This document shows positions 23,542-33,188 of a DNA stretch of 46,136 nucleotides, piece by piece (position 1 is the stretch's first letter; each line of letters starts with the position of its first letter). The stretch covers positions 1-46,136 of the forward strand of contig DAHXNH010000263.1 of the NCBI GenBank assembly GCA_027365485.1. Reading direction: 5' to 3'. The notes beneath the pieces are model-generated. The model ran no database searches and was not told where the DNA came from. It was given only the letters and a program-made list of their open reading frames with translations. Source of the stretch: Clostridiales bacterium. GTDB lineage: Bacteria > Bacillota > Sulfobacillia > Sulfobacillales > Sulfobacillaceae. A program made the translations under genes and the position numbers.

Positions 23542-24729
23542 TCAGGCGAGCGCCTTCAACGTGCGTTCGGCTGCCATGATGGTATGCCACCGACTGAGAC
23601 CGCCTTGCAAATAGACCCAATATGGCGGTCTCATCGGGGCATCGCACGAAAGTTCCAGAGAAGCTCCGGCAATCATCCCCCCGGCGGCCATAATAATCGG
23701 ATCGTGGTATCCAGGCATGTTCCACGCTTCTGGTTCGACGCGACTATCCATAGGTCCCAAGGCTTGGACCGCCCGACAAAATTTTTCGACCTGCTCGGCC
23801 TGGCCCAAACGGATCGCGGTAATCATCTGGTCAACCCCGCTGACTCCCGGTTCTACCTGAAATCCGGCTTCCTGCCATCGAGCTCTGGCATATGTCGCTC
23901 CCATCAACGCCTCACCGACCATCTCGGGAGCCAAGAAGAACCCTTGAGCAAATAGCCTGAGATAGGGCCCGGTGGGTCCGAGTTCTCCTCCGATCGCCGG
24001 GGCGACTAGTTGGTCGGCCACGAGATCGACCAACTCCTTTCGTCCCGCAACGTAGCCGCCCGTAGGAGCAATTCCCCCTCCTGGATTTTTGAGCAGACTG
24101 CCTGCAATCAAATCGGCTCCCCAAGCCGTTGGTTCGCTGATATCGGTGAATTCGCCATAGCAATTGTCCACCAACACTAAAGCTCCCTGGCGGTGCGCAT
24201 CGTCAATCATCGTTGAAATTTGGTTCCGATCCCACGGTTCATGCAATACATATCCGCGGGAACGTTGAATAAACACCACCTGAGGCGGCATGGGGCCTCC
24301 TGGCGGACAAAGATGCCCTTTAGCATCGCAGCCCACGTCTACCACCGTGACGCCATGCGCGCCCAAACTCTGAGGATGCTCACTGCCCAAAAGTACTCGA
24401 AGCGTGTCATATACGCGTCCATCGGCAATCCACAATCGGTCGCCAGGACGCAGTAACGCTTTGAGCGCCGTGCTAAGCACGTGCGTTCCAGAGGCCCATT
24501 GCGGGCGAACCAATGCTCGTTCCCCTTCAAACGCGTGGGCATACACTCGATCGAGCATCTCCCGGCCACGATCATCGTAACCATAGCCTGAGCTTCCGGC
24601 CAGATCGATTTGCGAGGCTCCCTCATCCGCAAACGCTTGAATCACGCGAATGCTGTTTTTGCGAACCGTCTCGGCAATATTTCGCCACCTCGGTTCAATG
24701 GATGCTAAAATTGCTTCGTTGATCATCAG
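23542..24729 (-). CDS. ynbB: YnbB-like PLP-dependent protein (methionine gamma-lyase / aluminium resistance family)
   Basis: This 395-residue protein starts at ATG 24729 behind AAGGGGG. It has the Cys/Met-metabolism PLP fold: RPQWASGTHVLSTALKALLR binds the phosphate, VLVDNCYGEFTD holds the PLP-contacting Asp, and LIAGSLLKNPGGGIAPTGGY supplies the PLP lysine. The family is annotated as aluminium resistance or methionine gamma-lyase-like; its true substrate is uncertain. In Bacillus ynbB lies next to spoVK and a GTPase gene, as here. An N-terminal extension to 24810 is unneeded. Confidence 0.85.
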   Translation of the reverse strand: MMINEAILASIEPRWRNIAETVRKNSIRVIQAFADEGASQIDLAGSSGYGYDDRGREMLDRVYAHAFEGERALVRPQWASGTHVLSTALKALLRPGDRLWIADGRVYDTLRVLLGSEHPQSLGAHGVTVVDVGCDAKGHLCPPGGPMPPQVVFIQRSRGYVLHEPWDRNQISTMIDDAHRQGALVLVDNCYGEFTDISEPTAWGADLIAGSLLKNPGGGIAPTGGYVAGRKELVDLVADQLVAPAIGGELGPTGPYLRLFAQGFFLAPEMVGEALMGATYARARWQEAGFQVEPGVSGVDQMITAIRLGQAEQVEKFCRAVQALGPMDSRVEPEAWNMPGYHDPIIMAAGGMIAGASLELSCDAPMRPPYWVYLQGGLSRWHTIMAAERTLKALA

Positions 24730-25029
24730 GGCATGGCCCCCTTCCCAGTGCTGACCACCATTGGGACTAGACCAAGACGCGCACGCTACCGCCCTCTTAA
24801 CGCCGGTCAAGCGATCAATGCCGCCAATCTAACCCCAAAGTGCCGCCGACCTAATATATCTTACCCATAGGTGACTAGCAAGCCGTCAATCGACCAGGTC
24901 TTCGGCATTTCGGTTAAATTGACCTATGGCGGTCATAGGATCGGAAGCCTTCAGTCGCAATGAAAGTCCCTCAGGGTGCCAAACCGTTTGGCGAATTAGG
25001 CAGTCGTTAGCACGCAGGCGGAGATTTCC

Positions 25030-25599
25030 TCACTCTTCGGTTTCCCATACCGCGAACAGTCGTTGCTTAAGTTCCCGAAATCCTCGCCGGGTCACCGCCG
25101 ACAGGGGCAGCACCGGATGGTCTGCAAAGTGTTGACGGCGCACTCCCAGGTTTGTAGGATGCATGTCGGCCTTATTGTCGACAATGATAGTCGGAGCCAC
25201 CCGGCTGGCCAACTCTACCAGTGCGTCGTCGAGCGATGCTAAATCGTCCAATTCGCGGGTGACCACCACTAAGATGGCCTGGGCTCGCAACAACTCCTCC
25301 AGTCCTCGACCGATCGCTTGCCGGACGGCAGCCTCTTCTGCCACCCCATCCACGATGCCGGGAGTATCGACTAAAATCATCCCCCGATGGGGAAATTTAG
25401 ACGAAGTCAAGCCTGCGGTCAGCGCAGCGAGGTGTTTGTGGGCCACATAGGACACGCATTCCCGCCGTGCTTGCTCCAACGAAATTCTAGCCGAATTCGG
25501 GCCTTCACGAGTAATTTCGGTGGCCCCTAGATATGCGGCAAAATTTATCAACAATAAGGTCTTGCCCACATTGGGGCGTCCCACTAAAACGACCCGCAA
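25030..25599 (-). CDS. Small Era/HflX-like GTPase domain protein
   Basis: This protein of about 189 residues is a lone G domain: G1 GRPNVGKT, G3 DTPG, G4 NKAD and G5 SAV can be seen. It lacks the extra domains of Era, Der or full-length HflX. ATG 25605 touches the AGGAGGG site, so TTG 25599 is the likelier start. It begins about ten bases after the spoVK-like gene, in the place hflX (ynbA) occupies between spoVK and ynbB in Bacillus. It may be a shortened counterpart acting with the AAA protein; a role in sporulation or ribosome work is inferred from position only. Confidence 0.7.
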   Translation of the reverse strand: MRVVLVGRPNVGKTLLLINFAAYLGATEITREGPNSARISLEQARRECVSYVAHKHLAALTAGLTSSKFPHRGMILVDTPGIVDGVAEEAAVRQAIGRGLEELLRAQAILVVVTRELDDLASLDDALVELASRVAPTIIVDNKADMHPTNLGVRRQHFADHPVLPLSAVTRRGFRELKQRLFAVWETEE

Positions 25600-25610
25600 G
25601 AGCATCCCTC

Positions 25611-26603
25611 CTACCGTGGCAACGGTTGAAAGTCAGACCAGCGCAATTCCATCAGTTGAGCCCGCGACGGTTCCTTGACCGAGCGCACGAGCCTTAAGGC
25701 TTGTCGTCGCATCGCGTATTCAATCAAATTACGAGCCATCCGAGCATTGCCCGCATACGGATGCAAAGCGCCGTCTGCTTTCTCGAAATAATGGACCAAT
25801 TCCAACTCCACTTCGGCGGACAACTGATATTGGCGTTCAGTCACCATATGTCGTATAATCGCCACCAACTCAGGCGGCGAATAATTCGGAAAGTCAAAAA
25901 TAGTGCTAAACCGCGATCTTAGCCCCGGATTGATTTCAATAAAAGCATTCATCTCCTGGGGATATCCGGCTAAAATCAGGATGAATTGATCTTTTTGGTC
26001 CTCCATAGCCTTTACTAACGTATCGATCGCCTCTTTGCCGAAATCTTTCGACCCCCCGCGCGCCAAGGAATACGCCTCATCGACGAATAGAATTCCCCCC
26101 AATGCCCGACGAATGGCCTCTCGAGTCTTCTGAGCTGTGTGCCCAATATATTCGCCGACTAAATCGGCGCGCTCGACTTCGACCAAATGCCCTTTACTCA
26201 AGACCTCACTGGCATGAAAAATCTTGCCGAGAATGCGAGCGACGGTGGTTTTCCCTGTGCCCGGCGGTCCCTTAAACACCATATGCATCATGTGGGCCTC
26301 AGATTTGAGTCCGAGATCCTGACGACGCCGTTGAATCTCGACGAAGGCTTGAATTTCTCGGACCATGGCCTTAATCAAAGGCAAACCCACCAACGCATCT
26401 AATTCTTCTAATCCGTTGGCCGCGAAACGCGGGCGGATGACGGTTGGCAACTCACTTTCAGGCGCTGGCTGGGGATCGACGAATTGTTCTAGGTAACGAA
26501 CAGCGGCTCGCCCGCCGATGCGTCCCCCCTCCAGCCAGTACAGAACCTCTTGCCTGGTTCGAGGCGCCCGAATGGCCTCTTCATTCCTTATCACTTTAGC
26601 CAC
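25611..26603 (-). CDS. spoVK: SpoVK-like AAA+ ATPase (CbbX type)
   Basis: The 330-residue AAA+ protein starts at GTG 26603 behind GGAGG. It carries Walker A GPPGTGKTTVARIL, Walker B GGILFVDEAYSLA, and downstream NPGLRSRFSTIFDFPNYSP with the arginine finger of the CbbX/SpoVK group. SpoVK is needed for late spore maturation in Bacillus. The N-terminal 75 residues are specific to this protein. The following GTPase and ynbB-like genes repeat the Bacillus neighbourhood. No clear sporulation-sigma promoter was identified upstream. Confidence 0.85.
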   Translation of the reverse strand: MAKVIRNEEAIRAPRTRQEVLYWLEGGRIGGRAAVRYLEQFVDPQPAPESELPTVIRPRFAANGLEELDALVGLPLIKAMVREIQAFVEIQRRRQDLGLKSEAHMMHMVFKGPPGTGKTTVARILGKIFHASEVLSKGHLVEVERADLVGEYIGHTAQKTREAIRRALGGILFVDEAYSLARGGSKDFGKEAIDTLVKAMEDQKDQFILILAGYPQEMNAFIEINPGLRSRFSTIFDFPNYSPPELVAIIRHMVTERQYQLSAEVELELVHYFEKADGALHPYAGNARMARNLIEYAMRRQALRLVRSVKEPSRAQLMELRWSDFQPLPR

Positions 26604-26811
26604 CAGTTAATCCTCCCGGTCCTCGACGGCCGATCCAACAGGGTGAGATTTCCCTATATCACCGGGTCGTGCCAGTTCAGTATACGATCGGCGGCAAGCC
26701 GTGCTGCCTGTACCTGGTTGCTGGTTGAATTGAAACCTCCCCCATTTCAGGCAAGCTTTGGAAATGGTTGCATATCTATGGAATGTTATTACCTAAGCGG
26801 GAGGCAATGCG

Positions 26812-27789
26812 ATGAGTCAGACCAATCATCCTTGGATCAAAGGCTGCACTACGGGTGTGCGTTCATTGGGGGTTTTGTCGGGACTGTTCATCGTCGGATT
26901 TAACCACGCCGTAAACACTGAGCCGTCCACCCCGTCTTTGACCCGTGTCACCGACCATTTATACGCTCAGTCGAATCGAGTGGCCAAACCCACTCGGCTT
27001 AAACCGCGTCCGACCAAGACCACGCTTAGGATGGATACTGCACCTATGCTCTATCCCATTGCCTGGGGGGATACCCTCTTGGCGATTAGTGCCAAGTTCC
27101 CTATCAGTATTGCTCAGCTGATGCGTGCCAACCACCTTACCAACGACGTGATTTATGCAAATACCACACTCCTCATCCCAGGAATTTACACCACGACTAC
27201 CCCGGACACCCTGGCTAGCGTCGCTCGGCAGTTTCACGTCACTACGGCCGCCATCCAAGCACTCAACCCCAACGCCAAAAATCCCTTGGTCGTCGGCGAA
27301 CAGTTGGCCATTCCCTATCACCTAGCCCTGCCCAAAGATGTCCTCTTAACGTCGGCGTATGCGCGAAACCGATTAACGGTAGGATCGGATCCTCCCTCAG
27401 CGCGAGCAGCGTCAACCCGAGAGCGCCCGCGGCTTGGGGCCGACGGCATCCGTCTTTTGGCTCATTTAGTGCAAGCCGAAGCAGGCAATCAACCGTTTTT
27501 GGGTCAAGTCGCGGTGGCTGCGGTGGTCCTTAATCGGCTCGGTGCACCGGGATTTCCGAAAAGCTTGGCCACGGTTATCGAGCAACCGGGACAGTTTCAG
27601 TGTGTAGCCAACGGCACAATCTACCAGCCCCCCAGCCAACGGGCTTGGTTGGCTGCCAAATCCGCTGCCTCGGGCTGGGATCCAACCGATGGTGCGCTCT
27701 ATTACTACAATCCCAACTTGACCTCAAACCAATGGATACGCACTCAGCCCGTCGTCACCCAAATTGGTCAACAAATTTTCGCCCGTTAA
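26812..27789 (+). CDS. LysM-containing SleB-type cell-wall hydrolase
   Basis: This 325-residue protein has an N-terminal hydrophobic segment (about 14-31), then two LysM peptidoglycan-binding repeats (from about 81, IAWGDTLLAISAKFPIS, and about 128, TLASVARQFHV). The C-terminal SleB/CwlJ hydrolase domain (about 210-325) begins LLAHLVQAEAGNQPFLGQVA with the family Glu and continues VVLNRLGAPGFP and QFQCVANG. SleB enzymes degrade spore cortex during germination; others remodel vegetative wall. ATG 26812 follows GGGAGG. It converges on miaA with a 4-base overlap. Confidence 0.85.
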   Translation: MSQTNHPWIKGCTTGVRSLGVLSGLFIVGFNHAVNTEPSTPSLTRVTDHLYAQSNRVAKPTRLKPRPTKTTLRMDTAPMLYPIAWGDTLLAISAKFPISIAQLMRANHLTNDVIYANTTLLIPGIYTTTTPDTLASVARQFHVTTAAIQALNPNAKNPLVVGEQLAIPYHLALPKDVLLTSAYARNRLTVGSDPPSARAASTRERPRLGADGIRLLAHLVQAEAGNQPFLGQVAVAAVVLNRLGAPGFPKSLATVIEQPGQFQCVANGTIYQPPSQRAWLAAKSAASGWDPTDGALYYYNPNLTSNQWIRTQPVVTQIGQQIFAR

Positions 27790-28727
27790 CGGCTTGCCGG
27801 CAATTGACGCACACTGCGTTCGATGGCGACCAACGCCTTCGATTCGCCATAGGCCGCCAAGTCCAGCCAATGAGCATCCGTCTCGGAACGAAACCAAGTC
27901 AGCTGCCGTTTGGCTAGTTGTTCACTATGGCGGATAATCAGGCGCTCTAGTTCGTCGTCGGACAGTCGGCCATAGTACCAATCCACGGTTTCCCGGTAGC
28001 CGATCGCAGTCATACTTTGCGCTATCTTAGGCACGCTATGATCCAAAAGCAAATGGGCCACTTCCTGCTTCAGACCCTGATCCAACATGCTCCGCGTTCT
28101 CTCAGCAATCCGAGCATGGACTTGAGCCACAGGACGAAACACTACCCAATAGGACACTCGATAGGGGGACTCCCCAGGGCTTCGGGCCAAGCGCCTGCCC
28201 GACGCCCACCAGACCTCAAGGGCACGACTGATTCTACGTCGATCCGATAGAGCAATCTTGCGATAGCTTTCTGGGTCAACCATTCGCAACACGCGCCGAA
28301 GCGCCTCCCATCCATAGCGCCGCGCGATTTCGGCGATATGCGTGCGCATCTGGATCTGATCTATTTCTTCGGGGAATTCGTATCCGCGGACGACTGCCCG
28401 AATCCAAAGCCCGGTGCCGCCCACCAAAATGGGCACCGAACCCCGGCTGTACACGTCCACGATGGCCGCCCTAGCCAATTTTTGATACTCTGCCACCGTA
28501 AATCGGCTCGCGGGGTCGACCACATCCAGCAGATGGTGGCGCACCCCATCCATTTCATCCGGCCCTACTTTGGCGCTTCCGATGTTGAGGCCGCGATAGA
28601 CTTGGGCGGAGTCGCAAGAAATGATTTCGCCGTCAATGCGCTTGGCCAGTTCGATAGCCAGACGGCTCTTGCCTACGGCTGTCGGCCCGGCTATAACGAC
28701 CAGGGTCGGCTTATCCTTTTCTTCCAA
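27786..28727 (-). CDS. miaA: tRNA dimethylallyltransferase
   Basis: The enzyme adds dimethylallyl to A37 of tRNAs that read codons starting with U. It has 313 residues from TTG 28727. The P-loop is GPTAVGKSRLAIELA, followed by ISCDSAQVYRGLNIGSAK, HHLLDVVDP and LVGGTGLWIRAV; RRRISRALEVWW is the tRNA-contacting region. The start overlaps the mutL end by 17 bases; longer readings to 28778 are possible. The mutS-mutL-miaA order is standard in Firmicutes. Confidence 0.93.
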   Translation of the reverse strand: MEEKDKPTLVVIAGPTAVGKSRLAIELAKRIDGEIISCDSAQVYRGLNIGSAKVGPDEMDGVRHHLLDVVDPASRFTVAEYQKLARAAIVDVYSRGSVPILVGGTGLWIRAVVRGYEFPEEIDQIQMRTHIAEIARRYGWEALRRVLRMVDPESYRKIALSDRRRISRALEVWWASGRRLARSPGESPYRVSYWVVFRPVAQVHARIAERTRSMLDQGLKQEVAHLLLDHSVPKIAQSMTAIGYRETVDWYYGRLSDDELERLIIRHSEQLAKRQLTWFRSETDAHWLDLAAYGESKALVAIERSVRQLPASR

Positions 28728-30435
28728 AACGTCGATCCACTTCTTCCATAGTAAAGTGCAGCAAAGTCGGACGCCCATGAGGACAGCTTCGGGGGTCGTC
28801 GCAGGCCGCCAACTGTCGAAACAATTCCAGCATTTCCTCTCTGTTTAACTTTCGATAGGCTTTAATCGCCGTTTTACAAGCGGCCATGGCGGCTGCGTCC
28901 ATGATATATGTCCACGGATGCTCCGTCTGATGGTCGGAAAACCCGGTGAGAATCGTAACCAACGATTCTTCACTCAGTTCGGCATCGTTGAGAGCCCGCG
29001 GCACCGCGCGCACGATGATGGACCGAGATGACAAGCTCGTCCAGTCAAAGCCGGCGCTTTCCAGCAGGCCGCGCCGCTGGTCAAGCACTCCTTGAACTTC
29101 AGGGGGCAAAGTCAAGCTTAAAGGCATAAGCAACAGTTGACTCATCTTCGCCTGTTCAAATTCCCGTTGAAACTTTTCAAAATAGACGCGTTCATGCGCG
29201 GCATGTTGGTCAATCAAATATAATCCGCGTTCTCCTTCGGCGACAATATACTTCTGTGCCCATTGGCCAAGAGGATTTAGACTAACCACCTCGCTCGAAA
29301 GAACTCGCACAGGAGGGTTATCCGCGCGCTGATCGGGGGCATACGTGGCGGTCTCGGGGAATTCCAAGGCCTGGCTGGCCTGCTGGGACGGTGCCTTGGC
29401 CAAGGCGGGCCCTTCACCCAGCCAAAACGCGGTGGATCCAGAGCGGGCAGCGAGGGTCTCCCGAACCGCGCGATGGACCAGCGCAGCCACTTTACGTTCG
29501 TCGTCCATGCGCACTTCTGATTTTTGCGGATGCACGTTCGGGTCTAGACGATCTCCGGGCAGCATCACCCGAATTGCGGCCACGGGAAATCGCCGTTCGG
29601 CCAACTGCGGACGATATGCTTCTTCGAGTGCAGCGCGCAGCGCCCAGTTATGAATCACTCGCCCGTTGACCACGATGGTCTCAGCATTCCTTGCTGAACG
29701 CGAAAATTCGGGAGGCGCCACCGTACCACGAACACTCACTAAGCCATCGGCGCTTTCAAAATTGACCGGCAAAGACGCTGCTGCCACCTCCCGCCCGTAG
29801 GCAGCCAAAAACACGTCCAAGGCCTCGCCACGGCCAGGAACGTCGAACAAGACGCGTTCTGGCGTGGTTAAGCGAAAGGCGACATGGGGATAGGCAAGGG
29901 CCAAGGCCGTCACCAGCTGTTGAATCTGGAACAACTCCGCGGCGTCCGTTTTCAAGTGTTTGAGCCGCGCTGGCACCGAGTAAAACAAATCCTCCACTTC
30001 CACCGTCGTTCCCGCATGGGACGCACAGGCGGTCAACTGGGGCTCCCTGTTCCCGCCGATGCTCAGCCTAAATCCCGACGAAGACGCCGCCGGACGCGAG
30101 GTAATGACCATTCGGCTCACCGCTGAAATCGCAGCCAGCGCCTCTCCGCGAAATCCTAAAGTTAAACTATGACTGAGATCGTCTAAATGCGTGAGTTTTG
30201 AGGTGGCATGGCGCGTCACCGCCAGGGCCAAATCCTCTTGGTCCATTCCCACGCCGTCATCCTTAACCCGGATTCCTGCCTTGCCTCCACCGCTGACATA
30301 AAGCTCGACGAGCTTAGCATCGGCGTCGAGACTGTTTTCCACAAGTTCTTTGACTACGGAACTGGGGCGCTCCACCACTTCTCCGGCAGCAATTTGGTCT
30401 CTCACCGAAGGCGCCAAAATTCTGATCGCTCCCAT
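28711..30435 (-). CDS. mutL: DNA mismatch repair protein MutL with endonuclease motif
   Basis: This 574-residue protein starts at ATG 30435, eight bases after AAAGGGGG. The GHKL ATPase domain shows IAAGEVVERPSSVVKELVEN, DDGVGMD and TLGFRGEALAAIS. The C-terminal domain has DQHAAHERVYFE, the DQHAxxExxxE metal site of nicking MutL proteins, and the zinc-linked motifs ACKTAIKAY and CPHGRPT. The linker is short, so the protein is somewhat smaller than the Bacillus protein. It follows mutS by 75 bases, and its end overlaps miaA. Confidence 0.95.
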   Translation of the reverse strand: MGAIRILAPSVRDQIAAGEVVERPSSVVKELVENSLDADAKLVELYVSGGGKAGIRVKDDGVGMDQEDLALAVTRHATSKLTHLDDLSHSLTLGFRGEALAAISAVSRMVITSRPAASSSGFRLSIGGNREPQLTACASHAGTTVEVEDLFYSVPARLKHLKTDAAELFQIQQLVTALALAYPHVAFRLTTPERVLFDVPGRGEALDVFLAAYGREVAAASLPVNFESADGLVSVRGTVAPPEFSRSARNAETIVVNGRVIHNWALRAALEEAYRPQLAERRFPVAAIRVMLPGDRLDPNVHPQKSEVRMDDERKVAALVHRAVRETLAARSGSTAFWLGEGPALAKAPSQQASQALEFPETATYAPDQRADNPPVRVLSSEVVSLNPLGQWAQKYIVAEGERGLYLIDQHAAHERVYFEKFQREFEQAKMSQLLLMPLSLTLPPEVQGVLDQRRGLLESAGFDWTSLSSRSIIVRAVPRALNDAELSEESLVTILTGFSDHQTEHPWTYIMDAAAMAACKTAIKAYRKLNREEMLELFRQLAACDDPRSCPHGRPTLLHFTMEEVDRRFGRKG

Positions 30436-30510
30436 CGTCTTCACCCCCTTTCATCTACCCGTACCGATCCTACGGAGGTGCTGCCCTGGTTCTCGCGACT
30501 CTTCTAGGTC

Positions 30511-33102
30511 TCAGGCTTCCGTCCCTCGAGGCGGCGGTCCTGGTGGGTGCCCATCACCGCTACTGGTGTCAGGATTTGCCTGTATCTTCCATTCCCAAAG
30601 CCATTCCCAGGCCTGACGTGGACTCAGATCGTCCAGGTCTAATCGGTTAAGCGCTCGCAACATTTCCGATGCCACCGGATTGGGCGCCATTAAACTTAAC
30701 TGCTCCACCGTAGGCGCCTTGGGGTTGGCCGCCTCCCATCGCGTCAGAGCCCTTTGCGCCCTCTCTAACACCGTGCGAGGCAGGCCAGCCAGGCGAGCCA
30801 CGTCAATCCCGTAGGATCGGTCGGAGCATCCAGGGATCACCCGATGGCTGAAGACCAAATCCCGATTTGCGTGTAGGACCACTTCCACGGTCCAATTCTG
30901 CACGGTCTGACGGCGCTCGGCCAGTTCGGTCAATTCGTGATAATGGGTGGCAAACAGCGTGAATGGCCCTTTGCTCTCGGCCAGATATTCGACGACCGCA
31001 GTGGCAATGGCCAAGCCATCATAGGTCGACGTACCGCGACCCAATTCATCCAGCAAAACCAAACTGTGCTTAGTCGCGCGCCGCAAAATCAGGGCGACAT
31101 CTTCCAACTCCGCCATGAACGTACTCTGCCCCCGAAAGAGATGATCCCCGGCGCCAATACGGGTATAAATTCCATCCGCGAGTCCCACCAGGGCGGTGTC
31201 CGCCGGCAATGCCATGCCCATGTGCGCTAACCATACGCCAAGCGCCACCGCACGCATAAACGTTGATTTTCCACCCATATTGGGTCCCGTAATCACCATC
31301 ATCCGTTTGGTCGGGTCGGGAGCAAAGTCCGTAGGCACATAATTGTCGATCACGGTCTCCAAAACCGGATGGCGCAGGCCTTGAAACGATGGCACCACCC
31401 CGTCCTCGCCCCACTCGGGCCAGACCCAGCGGCGCTCAGTAGCCACCCGGGCCAACGCGGTAACCACATCCACCTCAGCCAAGTATTCTGCTGCCCGATT
31501 GAGATCCGAGGACAAAGTCGTCACTTGGTCTAACAGCGCAGAAATCTTTTCCTGCTCCAGGGCTAAAGCTAGTTCCTCGGCGCTAAGAATTTCTGCTTCC
31601 ATGGCCAATAAGCTATCCGACGTATATCGCTCGCTTTTGGTCATGGTCTGTCGTTTTCGCCAATCATCGGGAACCTTGTCGACCTGGCTTCTAGTCACTT
31701 CCAAGTAATATCCGAAGGTTCGATGATATCCCACCTTCAGCGTGCGAATCCCTGAGCGCTCCCGCTCTCGTTGCTCCAGATCAGCGAGCGCTAACCGTTG
31801 ATTTTCCGCCAACTGCCGCGCTCGGTCCAGTGCCGGTTCCACCCCGGTCAAAAATAGGCCTCCGCCGTCCCAGCGCGGTGGTGCCGGTTCGGCTAGTTCC
31901 GCTAGCGCCTGTCCCAAGGTTCCCATGCTCGGATTGTCGGGCAACACCTCGTCGCCTAATTCGGAGGCTATTTGTCGTATCTGTTGATACGCACCAAGAG
32001 CGACTCGAATCGCGATGAGATCTCGGGGAAAACCCAGGCCTAGACTCAAACGCGCAATTCTGCGGCCCATATCCCCGACTCCGCCCAAGCGCTCGATGAC
32101 TTCTGCAGCGGGCAATGAGGCTAATTGCCAACGTTGAATCCTTTGACTGCGCTTTCGTATAGCCGCTTCATCGCTCAGCGGTCGCGTCGTCCACCAGTAC
32201 AATCGCCGGGCTCCCATCGGCGTTCGTGTTCGGTTTAGCACGCCATAGAGGTCAGGTCCAGAGCTAGCCACCACGTCCAGGCTGGCCAAGGCATGAGGGC
32301 TGAGTCGAAGCCCACCCTTTGGTTCGACGACGTGAACGGCACTCCAGTGTTGGATGCGACGTTTCTGACTGAAGTCCAGGTAGCGAAGCAGCACCGCAAG
32401 AGATTTTTGCCACCGAACCTCCCCTTCCAGTCCCCAACTACTCAGACTCGCCGTGCCCAGACGCTCCGCCAAATCTCGTTCCAAAGCGACTCCCGCTTTG
32501 AGGCCACGAAACCATTGCTCTCCTTCAATCCTTCGCCCGACGCCTTGCATGCCTTCGATTGACCAATTACTGAGCAACTCATCGGGCTGCCAATAATCCC
32601 ACTCCTCTACGACCCTTTCCTCAGCAAATCCTTCGGCTCCGGTCACAAACAAAACCCCAGTGGCCAGTTCGGCCACCGCCAATGCCCACCCCCGACCATC
32701 ACGATATAGCACCGCAAACCTGGGAACGACCGGTGAATCCTCGGCCACGAACGTGCCCGGCGAAAAGGTGCGCACGACTTGTCGATCGACCAACCCTTTA
32801 GCGTGGCGCGGGTCTTCCATCTGCTCGGCCAAAGCCACACTCATCCCCGCCCGCATGAGTTTAGCCACATAGACCATGAGCGCATGGTGAGGCACGCCGC
32901 ACATGGGGATGATCCCATCACGGGTGGTTAATTGCACATCCAACAGCGGAGCCGCAATCCGTGCGTCCTCATCGAACAGTTCGTAAAAATCTCCCAACCG
33001 AAACATCAACAAGGCATCCGGATGGTCGGCTTTCAATCGTTGGTATTGCTCCATCATTGGAGTGGTCGGCCCGATGCCGCGGCTCAATTCACTACCCGCC
33101 AT
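30511..33102 (-). CDS. mutS: DNA mismatch repair protein MutS
   Basis: This 863-residue protein starts at ATG 33102, five bases after TAGGAG; a longer frame to 33177 lacks such a site. Domain I has FRLGDFYELFDEDA, with the Phe-x-Glu that probes the mismatch. The ATPase domain has ITGPNMGGKSTFMRAVAL, LVLLDELGRGTSTYDGLA and LFATHYHELTEL. The length is that of MutS1. It recognises mismatches and recruits MutL, encoded just downstream. Confidence 0.97.
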   Translation of the reverse strand: MAGSELSRGIGPTTPMMEQYQRLKADHPDALLMFRLGDFYELFDEDARIAAPLLDVQLTTRDGIIPMCGVPHHALMVYVAKLMRAGMSVALAEQMEDPRHAKGLVDRQVVRTFSPGTFVAEDSPVVPRFAVLYRDGRGWALAVAELATGVLFVTGAEGFAEERVVEEWDYWQPDELLSNWSIEGMQGVGRRIEGEQWFRGLKAGVALERDLAERLGTASLSSWGLEGEVRWQKSLAVLLRYLDFSQKRRIQHWSAVHVVEPKGGLRLSPHALASLDVVASSGPDLYGVLNRTRTPMGARRLYWWTTRPLSDEAAIRKRSQRIQRWQLASLPAAEVIERLGGVGDMGRRIARLSLGLGFPRDLIAIRVALGAYQQIRQIASELGDEVLPDNPSMGTLGQALAELAEPAPPRWDGGGLFLTGVEPALDRARQLAENQRLALADLEQRERERSGIRTLKVGYHRTFGYYLEVTRSQVDKVPDDWRKRQTMTKSERYTSDSLLAMEAEILSAEELALALEQEKISALLDQVTTLSSDLNRAAEYLAEVDVVTALARVATERRWVWPEWGEDGVVPSFQGLRHPVLETVIDNYVPTDFAPDPTKRMMVITGPNMGGKSTFMRAVALGVWLAHMGMALPADTALVGLADGIYTRIGAGDHLFRGQSTFMAELEDVALILRRATKHSLVLLDELGRGTSTYDGLAIATAVVEYLAESKGPFTLFATHYHELTELAERRQTVQNWTVEVVLHANRDLVFSHRVIPGCSDRSYGIDVARLAGLPRTVLERAQRALTRWEAANPKAPTVEQLSLMAPNPVASEMLRALNRLDLDDLSPRQAWEWLWEWKIQANPDTSSGDGHPPGPPPRGTEA

Positions 33103-33188
33103 GAGATCTCCTACACCACCTAAGTATTCTGGAATCGATTGAACCTCTTGCTGTGATCTTCTCAATCCGATGAACATCGGTCAAGCCT

